From NCBI GenBank assembly GCA_905221605.1, contig CAJNDS010001313.1, positions 753,163-813,073 on the forward strand: a stretch of DNA of 59,911 nucleotides, written 5' to 3'. The stretch comes from Symbiodinium natans. Lineage: Eukaryota; Sar; Dinophyceae; Suessiales; Symbiodiniaceae. The notes under the pieces were generated by a model. The model saw nothing but the letters and a program-made list of their open reading frames with translations. It had not been told where the DNA came from and did not search any database. Below, piece after piece: positions 9,501-17,790 of the stretch. Every line of letters starts with the position of its first letter. Within the stretch, counting starts at the first letter, position 1. The translations under genes and the position numbers were made by a program.

Positions 9501-10212
9501 TCCCGCAAATATCAACAACCACCGCCTGTCCCCCGCGTCATAGGCACGGTATAAGGGGAAGGGTCCAGTCTTGGAGAACCCTAAACCCTAAACCCTAAAC
9601 CTTAAACCCTAAACCCTAAACAGTCCCGAAAGCCTCTCCAGGTCTTGTTGGAACTACGCCTCGCTTGGCAAGCGCTTGCGCCGGGCGGCATTCTGTTTGG
9701 CGACGACTGGTCTTTCCCAGACGTCCACCAGGATGTCCGCGGAATGCCTTGCCTGTGCCCCAATCCATCTTACAGTGACGAGGGCCCCCTGAAAGCCGAG
9801 TGCCCAGCCTTCTTATACAGAGCTTCAATGGCTCCTAGAGAGGGGGCACCTCTAGCGTTGCTGGCCCTGCACTGGGGTAAAAATGCAAGTGCCACTGCGC
9901 GAATTCTAGCTGCGTGTCGCCCTCTGAAAGGACCTCGACCCAAAACAGGGTCCCTTTGCATGTCCATTTTTCGCGATGGGGGGGAGGGAGGCAAGAGCCG
10001 AAGAGAAGGGCGTGTACGCAGGATCCGATTGCGGAAGTTACTTCGGGGGGGGGGGGGGGGGGGGGGAAGCGTTCCTACTTGTAACTTCTAACCCGAAGCC
10101 CCTAAACCCCTAAAGCCCGAGCAGCGCCCCACTTCAGGATGTGCTGGAATTCGCCACGGAGGTTGAGGCTGACTTGGACGATCAGCTGGGGGCGCAGGCC
10201 TGGGGGGCCTGA
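5910..10212 (+). CDS. Class I SAM-dependent methyltransferase (Methyltransf_24-like), eight exons
   Basis: Exons read: 5910-6019, 6108-6218, 7098-7171, 7614 to about 7653, 8318-8403, 9055-9178, 9642-9731 and 10138-10212 (stop TGA). All phases agree, giving about 237 codons, the usual size of the domain. Key segments in order: FRGIDP, then LELGSLE|GGSAIVTARRV (glycine-rich SAM-binding loop), VIAADT, NFLWTRPE, FLYDRFRANI, VIYLDSGHHEGE (acidic motif before the catalytic region) and PGGILFGDDWSFPDVHQ|DV. This order matches family members that read ...EVGSWKGxSA...CVDTWLG...FVDGxHxYExV...PGGxxxGDDW. The donors are GC (6219, 7172, 9179), GT (8404) and GA-type (9732); the 6020 junction is unusual. 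A protein or small-molecule target cannot be inferred. Introns hold TTTAGGG after exons and CCCTAAA before them. The start exon is uncertain. Confidence 0.82.
6555..6584 (+). repeat. Poly-G tract
   Basis: Thirty consecutive G within the methyltransferase intron 6219-7097. Confidence 0.95.
7028..7078 (-). repeat. CCCTAAA array before methyltransferase exon 3
   Basis: CCCTAAA/CCCCAAA units ending 20 bases before the exon that starts at 7098. Confidence 0.9.
7207..7250 (+). repeat. TTTAGGG array after methyltransferase exon 3
   Basis: About six TTTAGGG units shortly after the exon end at 7171, inside a segment bounded by a 12-base direct repeat (GACACGCTCTTC at 7167-7178 and 7254-7265). Confidence 0.9.
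7265..7365 (+). mobile_element. Family B inverted-repeat element, copy 1
   Basis: Begins CTAGTATTTGCCTAAGAGCC and ends GGTTCTTAATCAATTAGTAG; the ends are inverted repeats of about 22 bases. It sits in the methyltransferase intron and abuts the second copy of GACACGCTCTTC. Other copies: 14993, 16244, 26379, 27747, 40546. Confidence 0.8.
8418..8620 (+). repeat. Two TTTAGGG blocks after methyltransferase exon 5
   Basis: Blocks at about 8418-8472 and 8576-8620 begin 15 bases after the exon end at 8403 (donor GTGGGTGG). Confidence 0.9.
8704..9042 (-). repeat. CCCTAAA arrays before methyltransferase exon 6
   Basis: Blocks at about 8704-8735 and 8888-9042; the second ends 12 bases before the exon start at 9055. 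With 8418-8620 they form opposite telomere-like ends of one 651-base intron. Confidence 0.92.
9184..9229 (+). repeat. TTTAGGG array at intron start
   Basis: The intron begins GCGTTTTAGGG right after GAG at 9178 and runs directly into six or seven TTTAGGG units. Confidence 0.95.
9578..9620 (-). repeat. CCCTAAA array at intron end
   Basis: About six CCCTAAA units 22 bases before the exon that starts at 9642; partner of the array at 9184 in the same intron. Confidence 0.95.
10045..10066 (+). repeat. Poly-G tract
   Basis: Twenty-two G in the last methyltransferase intron. Confidence 0.95.
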
Positions 10213-10473
10213 GTCCCCAAAAATCCTAAAACAACACCTGGAGGGCCCCACAACCCGAACTACCAAACCCGTGCAGCCCTAGAACCCCCTCTCGTGTGAG
10301 CAGTTCGCCCCAAAAGTTGATCTAAGCCATGGCCCATTCTGCCATTACTACCTTGAAAGCATGACAAGATTCCCCGACAAAGCCAGATCCAAAAAGGGTT
10401 CTGGGTTCCACCCCCCCCCCCTCAAAGTCCGTGAGCAGGTCCAAGATCGCGGCTTGCACACCATGAGTCGCTC

Positions 10474-10690
10474 GGTAGCCCGGTGGTACCCCGTTACCCC
10501 TTTTTGTTATTGGTCTTTGTGTTCCCTTAGAAAGTAGCCGACCCAAAAAAGAGGTGCCCCCTACCCTTCTTGGGGGGGTTCTGGGCTCCCTTATGAAGTA
10601 GCCAACCCAAGGAAGGGTGCCCTTTACCCTTTGTTTGGGGTTCTGGGTTCCCTTACAAAGTAGCCAACCCAAAGAATAAGGGTGCTCTTA
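10474..10690 (+). mobile_element. Family I element, three tandem copies
   Basis: Three adjoining diverged units (about 10474-10556, 10557-10620, 10621-10690), each with a start like GGTACCCTTTACCCTT, a core GTTCTGGGTTCCCTTA, then AAGTAGCCAACCCAA and an end like AAGGGTGCCCTTACC. Start and end are imperfect complements. Related copies: 15143, 16155, 19819 and a fragment near 28325. It lies just 3' of the methyltransferase stop; the stretch 10691-11270 holds only degenerate telomere-like and AT sequence. Confidence 0.75.
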
Positions 10691-11273
10691 CCATAAGATG
10701 GTTGCTGGGCTGCTAAGGTCGGGTGGCGCCCGGCGTGCATCTTGGCTTGGCTTTCAGCGCGGGTTGAGAGTCGCGGCCCTATAAACCCATAAGCCCTAAA
10801 CCCTAAACCCATTAAGACCTTAAACCCTAAACCCTTTAAGACCTTAAACCCTAAACCTTTTTAGGGAACCCTTCCGCGCCCAATCACCTGGTGCTTTGCT
10901 AGAGGAGTGGAATCCTGGCATTTCCTCTCATGTGCTCCCAACAGACTCGTGGTACTACTCAGCTTCCTTACTCCCCCCTTGACCACCAGTTAGCCTTTGC
11001 CATGAGCACTTCAACCTACCAAACACTGAATCCTAAAGACCCTAAACCCCAACACCTAAAACCCCTACAGAAAAACCTGACGCGAAACCCACAACGAACC
11101 GGAAGGTGCGTCCTGATCTCCCATTTCCCCGAGTATAGACATATATATATATACACACACACACCTCACATAGTCCCAATTTCCTAAGTAGGCCCTAAAG
11201 GTCCCTTATAAGGGTCCCTCCTTTAGACCCTTTTCGCCGAGGTTTAGGGTTTAGGGTCTCCCTGATCCCCCAG

Positions 11274-12739
11274 GTTTGTGTCCTACCAGAGCCTCAGCTA
11301 CCAGTGGTTCATGCGAAAGAGTTTCGCAGCCACGGGTACGAAGGCAGCGAAGGCTCGGCCTGCCCCCAAATTCCCGAAGTTTGGGGTTAAGGGTTTAGGG
11401 TTTAGGGCGGAGCCATACTTGGAGGTTCAGGGGCAGTTAAAGGTTGGGCTTTCATGCAACCCTAAACCCTCCACCCTAAACCTTCAACCCCAAGCCCTAA
11501 ACCCTGAACCCTGAACCCTGAACCCTGAGGCCAAGGCCCGCGTGAAGGGCGGCGCCCACTGCTGGACGTCGGGCTTTGGACCCGAGCGGTGCTGCAACGA
11601 AGCGAAGCACGGACCAGGCGGAAGATCTTATGAGTTCTATTATCGGGGTTCAGGGTTTAGGGTTTAGGGTTTAGGGTTTAACCCTAAACCCTCAACCCCT
11701 TCAGGCATTTGCAGGAGGGTTTGCTTTCAGCTTGCTTTTCGTCTTTGGTGCCAGCCAGTGCCAGAGAGCTTTTGGCCTAATGTGCAGTATTCCCTTTGGC
11801 CCCTATATGGTTCTACTATAATGACCCCTAAAACCTATTAAAATTCTTAAGGCCCCTATATTACTTACTTCGCCAGCAATTGAACGTTTAACTGTTGGGT
11901 TTCCTTGAGCAGGAATAAAAAAGTTGAACCGTGGCTATTTCCTTGGTTATTGGAGAAGTAAGATTGTTGTTTTATGTTATTGCTAATTTATTCTCGTGAA
12001 GTGCTTGCTTATACTCATCAATATGTGTAATATGTTGAGTATTGTGTTCTCTTATGACCAGAGGCAGAAATCCGTCATAACAGAGGACAGCCGACCAGTT
12101 TCTGCCCACCAAGACCCCCCCCCCACCCATCTTGGAAGAAAGCAAGAGAAGACACTATGAAAGCTCAGAGGTTGGCGTCCGGGCGCTCCTGGCCTTAATC
12201 CTTACACCCCATACACCTCAAACCCCCGAGCTTCGGGTTCAGGGCACCCTTCGCCCCAATGGAGTCAATCATAAGCAAAAGCTAGAGACCCAAGAAACAC
12301 CCTAAGCCCTAAACCCTAAACCCTAAACCCTCCGGTGGAAGCATTGCCCCGTAGGTCCAGGTGGCAACAGGTTAGACGGTCAGGGCTTAAGGTTTGGGGG
12401 GGGGGGGGGAACGTTTCTTGAGCGGCTGCGAAGCAGCCGAAAATGGAGCTAGCACGGCAAAGAAGCCATACTCCGGTTGATGCGACCCTGAAGCTTAAAG
12501 TTCCAGAAGCAGCAAACCCAAGGAAGGCTCTACTCCATGCCCAGCTCGCTAGCGTTTGAGGTCTGATTTCTTTTGGCTGGGGAACCTTCTGTCCGATAGC
12601 AGGCACCCCCACCCCACCCCTTAGGGTTTAGGGTTTAGGGTTTAGGGTATTCCAGAGCTGTCCCCTTGGCAAAGCGCCCCCAGGTGGCAACAAAGAGTGC
12701 TGGGACCTGGTCTATACCTTTGAGAAGTGCTGCACATAG
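11274..12739 (+). CDS. Cys-Trp / Cys-Cys repeat protein, partial, unknown function
   Basis: Exon candidates: 11274-11379 (FVSYQSLSYQWFMRKSF, basic), about 11530-11617 or 11634 (GGAHCWTSGFGPERCC), a short exon ending at 12360 (HCPVGP), and 12684-12739 (GGNKECWDLVYTFEKCC then TAG). The last two join in phase across an intron bounded by the direct repeat CCAGGTGGCAACA. The repeated pattern CW...(7-9 residues)...CC suggests a small disulfide-rich or metal-binding module; similar CWD...CC modules occur beside methyltransferase domains in algal proteins (from memory, not checked). It could be a separate gene or a continuation of the preceding locus if the TGA at 10210 is skipped by splicing at GCAG|GCC. 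Confidence 0.45.
11639..11700. repeat. Head-to-head TTTAGGG/CCCTAAA junction
   Basis: Four to five TTTAGGG units run straight into CCCTAAA units (TTTAGGGTTTAACCCTAAA), forming a perfect hairpin with no loop to spare. It lies 3' of the exon candidate at 11530. Confidence 0.95.
11781..11862 (+). mobile_element. Family A element, copy 3 (left end truncated)
   Basis: Core TATTCCCTTTGGCCCCTATA and end TTCTTAAGGCCCCTATATTA match the family A layout. Its right end touches the family F element at 11864. Confidence 0.65.
11864..11962 (+). mobile_element. Family F inverted-repeat element, copy 1
   Basis: Starts CTTACTTCGCCAGCAATTGA and ends TTGGTTATTGGAGAAGTAAG; the ends are inverted repeats (CTTACTTC...GAAGTAAG). 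Same length and ends as the copies at 30494 and 31900. Confidence 0.8.
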
Positions 12740-13141
12740 GCTTACGGTTCAGGGCTTAGGGTTTAGGGCTTACGGTTTAGGGCTTCGGGCTTAAGGACGA
12801 CCACTGATCACTCCAAGGTAGGACCGTGGGACATTTCATATCTTGCAGTTATTGATTTGGAGGAAAATGTTTAGGAATACTTCTGAATGGGTTCTAAGGG
12901 CCAACCTCGTGACCATACTTGGAACGCCTTTGGGCGCATGAAGACGGGGAGCAGGGGGCCGCGGCTTCTCAGGATCCGATGTGCGAGCTTCTCTCATGCT
13001 ACCCTACACCCGAAATCCTGCTCTAGGACCCGGAGTAGGCCCTTGTTTCCTTTTTTTTAGGGTTGGGGTCCCTTATAGTAGCCTTAAAACCAATAAGGGT
13101 ACCCTTCCTTTTTTGCTTGGTTTCTCATGGGTCTAGTGTTT

Positions 13142-13417
13142 CAAGCCGAGGTCCATAAATCCGAAGCCCCAAGTTGTAAGCCCGAGGCCCGCAGCCCCAA
13201 AACGGTTTCGGAGCTCTTCAGCTTCGCGCTGCACTCGGGCACTAAGGGCTCTGCAACCGGGAAAAGAAGCGCCTGCTTGCCTAATGTTAGGGTATCGGGG
13301 CTTGAGGATTTGAGTCCTGCACCAAGGTTAAGGTTAGACCTACATGGGGCCGAGTTCAAGGTTGCTTGCCTTTGTGCGTGTGAGGGAGGGGAGCTTCGCC
13401 TTTTGTTGCGTGGCTGA
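13142..13417 (+). other. Open segment of uncertain coding status
   Basis: A + frame stays open from 13127 to a TGA at 13415, but the reverse strand is open over much of the same stretch and no splice-framed family signal is seen. The surrounding 12740-13500 otherwise holds family-like A+T patches and degenerate TTTAGGG. Confidence 0.2.
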
Positions 13418-13507
13418 GCGCACGGAGAGCCCCCAAACCCACGTAAACCCCTGCATACAGATTCATGGGGTAGCTATGACCGGTGTGGGGTTGGGCTCAG
13501 GGTTAAG

Positions 13508-13641
13508 GGCTGGGGTTTAGGGTTTAGGGTCTACGGCTCTAGGGGCTTAAGGTTTAGGGTTTAAGGTTTGGGTTTAGGGTTTAGGGTTTAGGGTTTAGGG
13601 TTTAGGGTTTAGGGTTTAGGGTTTAGGGTTTAGGGTTTAGG
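13508..13641 (+). repeat. TTTAGGG array
   Basis: A degenerate start, then about twelve perfect TTTAGGG units. Confidence 0.95.
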
Positions 13642-13946
13642 GCTCCTGTTCTGCTTCAGAGTGAAGGCCGCGTGCAGTAGGGGATTGTGAGCTGACCCAA
13701 AGTTGGGGGTTATACTGCCCGTGAACCTCCAAAACAAAAGCCAAACCCGGGTTTAGGGTTGGGAGTCTGGGGTTTGGGGTTTGTGGTGGGGTTTGGGGGG
13801 TTTGGGGTGTAGGGTTTGCCCCTTAGTATCCTGGGTAGCCCTTTCTGACATTGTTTAAGTCTTCCTTTCTGGGCTTCATCGGGGACCATACTTAGGAATA
13901 CTTTGCCAGAGAGGTTTAAGGAGCCATCCACCCTAAACGCCCAACC

Positions 13947-14130
13947 CTACTCCTTAAACCCCAAACCCTGAACCTAAACCCTAAACCCTAAACCCTGCAC
14001 CTAAACCCTCAACCCTGAACCCTGAACCTTAAACCCCCTCCCAGCATACACCACGACCCTACTCCTTAAAACCCCAAACCCTAACCCTCAACCCTGAAAC
14101 CTAAACCCCCTCCCAGAATACACCACGACC
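13947..14130 (+). repeat. Tandem duplication containing telomere-like DNA
   Basis: Two direct copies (13947-14058 and 14059-14130), both starting CTACTCCTTAAA and ending AATACACCACGACC or CATACACCACGACC after CCCTCCCAG. The second has lost about 40 bases of the internal CCCTAAA tract. Confidence 0.8.
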
Positions 14131-14146
14131 TCAATGAACCTGCAAG

Positions 14147-14200
14147 TTCGAATGTGTCAGCTTGGCGTCCACGGTGAGCTCAGTCTTGCCCCGAGCTCAG
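14147..14200 (+). CDS. Small exon candidate
   Basis: Eighteen open codons (FECVSLASTVSSVLPRAQ) between GCAAG and GAGCTCAG, followed at once by a TTTAGGG array and preceded by degenerate CCCTAAA. Position fits the exon pattern; product unknown. Confidence 0.35.
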
Positions 14201-14202
14201 CT

Positions 14203-14283
14203 TAGGGTTTAGGGTTTAGGGTTTAGGGTTTAGGGTTTAGGGTTTAGGGTTTAGGGTTTAGGGTTTAGGGTTTAGGGTTTAGG
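14203..14283 (+). repeat. TTTAGGG array
   Basis: Eleven TTTAGGG units directly after the exon candidate ending at 14200. The stretch 14290-14690 is G-rich, with repeats of a TATAGGG/ATAGGGAAT type but no gene. Confidence 0.95.
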
Positions 14284-14691
14284 AAATCCCCTTCAAGGAC
14301 TTGGTAGCCCTAAACCCTAAACCCTTTACCCTTTTGCTTGTAGTTCTCGGTTCCCTTAGCAACTATAGGGTTTATTCGGAATTATAGGGAATTGTGGTTT
14401 TGTGAGGTTTGCAGGGAGTCATAGGGTTTAGAGGAAACCATAGGGAATCAAAGAGCTTATAGGGAATTATCGGGTTTACGGGGCTTTTAGGGTTGCAGCG
14501 GCTTCTAGGGCGGTATAGGGCGTTGGAGGTTGTAAGGTTCTGTGTGATGCGTGGTTTAGCTTGTTTGTGGGCAGGAGGTTCTAGGGACTAGGGGTTTCGG
14601 GTTCAGCGTTTTGGGCTGTAGGCTTGAGGGTTTACTGTTTTGCACTTAGGCCTAAACCCTAAACCCTACATCCTAAAACCTTGAACCCCAG

Positions 14692-14780
14692 GCGGAGACG
14701 CACGTCGGTGGCCGAATTGCGGCCTGCTCGCACTTCAATGGGCTTTGCTTCCCTGGAACTGTTTGGACGTCTGTGTGCAG
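14692..14780 (+). CDS. Exon candidate
   Basis: Follows CCCTAAA repeats and AACCCCAG; open + frames read either AETHVGGRIAACSHFNGLCF or AELRPARTSMGFASLELFGR. The choice of frame is open. A further short coding-like piece (GTGTTTGTGGAGTCCCCGTC) lies near 14900. Confidence 0.3.
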
Positions 14781-14992
14781 AGTTACGGGGTTTTGGAGGT
14801 CTGGACTCTGGGATTTAGGGTTGAGCCTGAGACGCTAAACCCTAAACCCTAACCCCTAACCCCTACTCCCTAACCCCTAAACCCTACCCAAGGGCAGGGT
14901 GTTTGTGGAGTCCCCGTCGCCTCGTGCAGGCGTTCCTGCGCTTCGCCTCGTCAGAGGCGGGCTGAGTCCGCGCGAAGATTCTGCGCACATTT

Positions 14993-15130
14993 GCTACTTA
15001 ACCCCAAAAAAGAGATTACTACTTCCCCCCCCCCCCAAAAAAAAAACGAGAAAACAAAATTATCCATGTATTGCCCTTGCAAGGAAGAACATGCATTTGC
15101 TTTTTGGGGGGGTTCTTAAGCAAATAGTAG
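14993..15130 (+). mobile_element. Family B element, copy 2
   Basis: Left end GCTACTTAACCCCAAAAAAG, right end GGGGTTCTTAAGCAAATAGTAG (inverted relation), with an expanded C/A tract inside. Confidence 0.75.
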
Positions 15131-15142
15131 CTTAGATGCTTG

Positions 15143-15228
15143 ATACCCCAGTGGTACCCTTTACCCTTCTTTGCGGTGCTGGGTTCCCCTGTAAAGTGCC
15201 CAACCCTAAGAAGGGTGCCCTAATGATA
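15143..15228 (+). mobile_element. Family I element, single copy
   Basis: CCCCAGTGGTACCCTTTACC at the left, AAGAAGGGTGCCCTAATGAT at the right. It lies 13 bases from family B copy 2. From 15229 to 16150 both strands have weak open frames (for example MITGLPRHLGVHMYRNTSEH on +) but nothing I can support as a gene. Confidence 0.7.
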
Positions 15229-16154
15229 ACATGATTACTGGGCTTCCAAGACATTTAGGTGTGCATATGTACCGAAATACTTCAGAGCATGTGACGCATC
15301 ACATGGTCTCTGTCTTTCCTCGTGGACTAAGAACTAGGGTCATGCAAAGCTACGAGTTATCAGCAGCTTCAAGCGGTAAGCTTGAAACACACTTACGTTT
15401 GGAAAATGGGGAACGAGCCGGCCACACGAAACGAAGCGGTCGTCAAATTGTTGCTCGGAAAGCGTGCACACATGTCCCTCCTTGATACATAGTCGAGGGT
15501 GTAGAGGCTCCTGCAAATGTATGTATTCACCTTTAAGCGCGCGAATAGAAGGGTCTTCGGGTTCAGTTCAGACAGTCGATGAGGCAGGTTCTTTACTGAA
15601 GCACTTGCGGTCTTCATTATTGCGCAATGATGACCTGAAACCCCAGTCAGCGAAATCTCGCACAGCATAACCCCTTCCCCACCACATAGTCTTGGATACG
15701 CTCGGGCTTCCTATACGAGGAGGACCCAAGCCTCAAAACCCAGACGCCTTGGGTCAGGGATAGGGAAGTGGAATCATTCAGAAACCCCCTCAAAACCCCA
15801 AAGCCCAGCCTAAACCCTCTAAACCCGATCCCTAAATCCTTCAACACCGTAGAAGTCGTGAGATTTTTGGGGGCTCTCTCCGAAAGGAAGCGAGCCAGGC
15901 GCGCTTTGGCCTCAGCTTCTGTGTATTCGGCGTTTTTGTTTTTGGGGGATGTCTTTTTGGGTTTGTAGAGGGTTTCGGGGATTTGGGTCAGGGCGTTTCG
16001 GGTTAGGGCTTTAGGGCTTTCGGGGTGATTAGGGTTTCTCCAAGCCAATTCAGGAGGGTGCTTGATGGGGCGAGCCCTCTGGGTCATGAATGGAGATGGT
16101 CCAAGGAGCTGCTCCGCGGCTAGTAGTCTTGCAGCAACATGCGCCCTTTTACTG

Positions 16155-16246
16155 GGTAGCCCAGTGGTACCTGTTTCCCTTTCTTGGTTCAAGGGTCTCT
16201 TGAAGTCTCTTATAAAGTAGCCAACCCAAAAAAGGGTACCCTTACT
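16155..16246 (+). mobile_element. Family I element adjoining family B
   Basis: TAGCCCAGTGGTACCTGTTT at the left; AAGTAGCCAACCCAAAAAAG then GGTACCCTTACT at the right. The right end runs into the start of the family B copy at 16244. Confidence 0.7.
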
Positions 16247-16350
16247 ACGATAAGAACCCCTCCCAAAAACACAAACAAGAATAAAGAAAGAACATTCATT
16301 TTTTCTTCGTCTCTTTCTTTGTTGGGGGGGGGGTCCTTAAGCAAATAGTA
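16244..16350 (+). mobile_element. Family B element, copy 3
   Basis: Left end TACTACGATAAGAACCCCTC, right end GGGTCCTTAAGCAAATAGTAG; inverted ends as in the other copies. Confidence 0.75.
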
Positions 16351-16454
16351 GCCCAAAACCTGAAAACCTAATGATCCTAATGTGGGTTGTGTCCCTTAAA
16401 ACCACCACCAACCCCCCTAAACACCCCTTCAATCTCCCCCACCCCAAATCCTAA

Positions 16455-16690
16455 ACCCCAAACCCTCAACCCCAAACCCTAAACCCTAAAACCCTAAACC
16501 CTAAACCCTAAACCCTAAACCCTAAACCCTAAACCCTAAACCCTAAACCCTAAACCCTAAACCCTAAACCCTAAACCCTAAACCCTAAACCCTAAACCCT
16601 AAACCCTAAACCCTAAACCCTAAACCCTAACCCTAAAACCCTAAACCCTAAACCCTAAACCCTAAACCCTAAACCCCAACCCTAAACCCT
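16455..16690 (-). repeat. Long CCCTAAA array
   Basis: About thirty CCCTAAA units with a few CCCTAACCCTAAAA slips, ending shortly before the exon candidate at 16711. Confidence 0.95.
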
Positions 16691-16710
16691 ACCCTCGCCC
16701 TAAAACCCAG

Positions 16711-16776
16711 TTCCCGGCTTCCCCAAGGCGATGCCATCAACCTGGGTAGCTTGCGGCTGGGGCCTTTTCGAGGAAG
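16711..16776 (+). CDS. Exon candidate between telomere-like arrays
   Basis: Reads SRLPQGDAINLGSLRLGPFR after AAACCCAG. Preceded by the long CCCTAAA array and followed by GGCATTTTAGGGGG and TTTAGGG units. Unknown protein. Confidence 0.4.
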
Positions 16777-17350
16777 GGCATTTTAGGGGGTGTAGGCTTT
16801 AGGGTTTAGGGTTTAGGGTTCAGCAGCTTGGGATCGACCAGTGTTATAGTAAAGTTAGACTTCCGCTTCTGATATAGCACCCGCCCACCCAGAGAATCCC
16901 ATCACTTGCAGAAAAAAAACAAGATTACTCCAACCACACAACGTTCTACAGCTGCAAGTTGCTCATAGCTCAGACACTGTCGCCTGGGGATTCGGGTTCA
17001 AGGTCTTGGGGGGGGAGGGGGGGGGGTTTTGGGTTTATAGGCTTAGCGTTCAAGGCTTTGGGAGGGGGTGTGGGTTTAGGGTTCCAGGCGTTCGCGGGGG
17101 GGGGGGTAGGGTTTAGGGTTTCGGGTTTCGGGTTTCGGGGTTTTTGGGGGGCTGAGGCTTACGGCTGGAACTCCAGGTTGAAGGGCTTAAGGAGGTTTCA
17201 GGAGGCTTAACGCCGGGGTGTTGGGCAGTTTAAAGGGGGCTTAGTGGGTTTCAAAGGTTATTAAGAAGTTTCCCCTAAACCCGAAAACCCTAAACCTGAA
17301 ACCCCAAAACCCTAAACCCTAAGCCCCTAAACCCTAAACCCTCAACCAAT

Positions 17351-17485
17351 ATGGCGTTTTGTGGCCGAGGCTCGGCGGACAACGCCCCGTTCTGGCTGGC
17401 TGGGCCCCGGAACTCAGAGCGTAGACTATTTCTGAGAAGTTCCGAGGGCTTCTTGCAAGACCCTTTGTTCGACGATTCTGCTAAG
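17351..17485 (+). CDS. First-exon candidate, 45 codons with ATG
   Basis: ATG 17351 opens MAFCGRGSADNAPFWLAG, continuing to DPLFDDSAK, then AAG|GTGGGTG, a canonical donor followed by TTTAGGG. Preceded by CCCTAAA repeats, so it could also be an internal exon with an acceptor I cannot see. Family not recognised. Confidence 0.5.
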
Positions 17486-17603
17486 GTGGGTGTAGGGTTT
17501 AGGGCTTAGGGTGTGGGAGTTGAGGTGCAGTTCCACAGCGGGGGCCCTGAAACCGCTTGCTGGTGGGTTGCGCTGTTGGAGATTCATGGGTGCTAAAAGG
17601 TAG

Positions 17604-17790
17604 GGTTATAAGTAAGGTATCTATGGTTGCACCCGTATGTAGGGCACCTACAACTATAACCCCTAACCACACCCTAATCCCCTTGTCCGGAGCTGCAACA
17701 CGAGTTATAGTTACAGTTATAGCTATAGCTATAGTTATAGTTGCAGGTGCCCTACATACGGGTACTACCATAGATACCTTACTTATAACC
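17604..17790. repeat. Long imperfect palindrome, 57-base arms
   Basis: Left arm 17604-17660 begins GGTTATAAGTAAGGTATCTA; right arm 17734-17790 is its complement with only about four mismatches. The 73-base centre includes short TATAGC repeats. A foldback or MITE-like element; it follows the donor at 17486 in the presumed intron. Confidence 0.85.
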
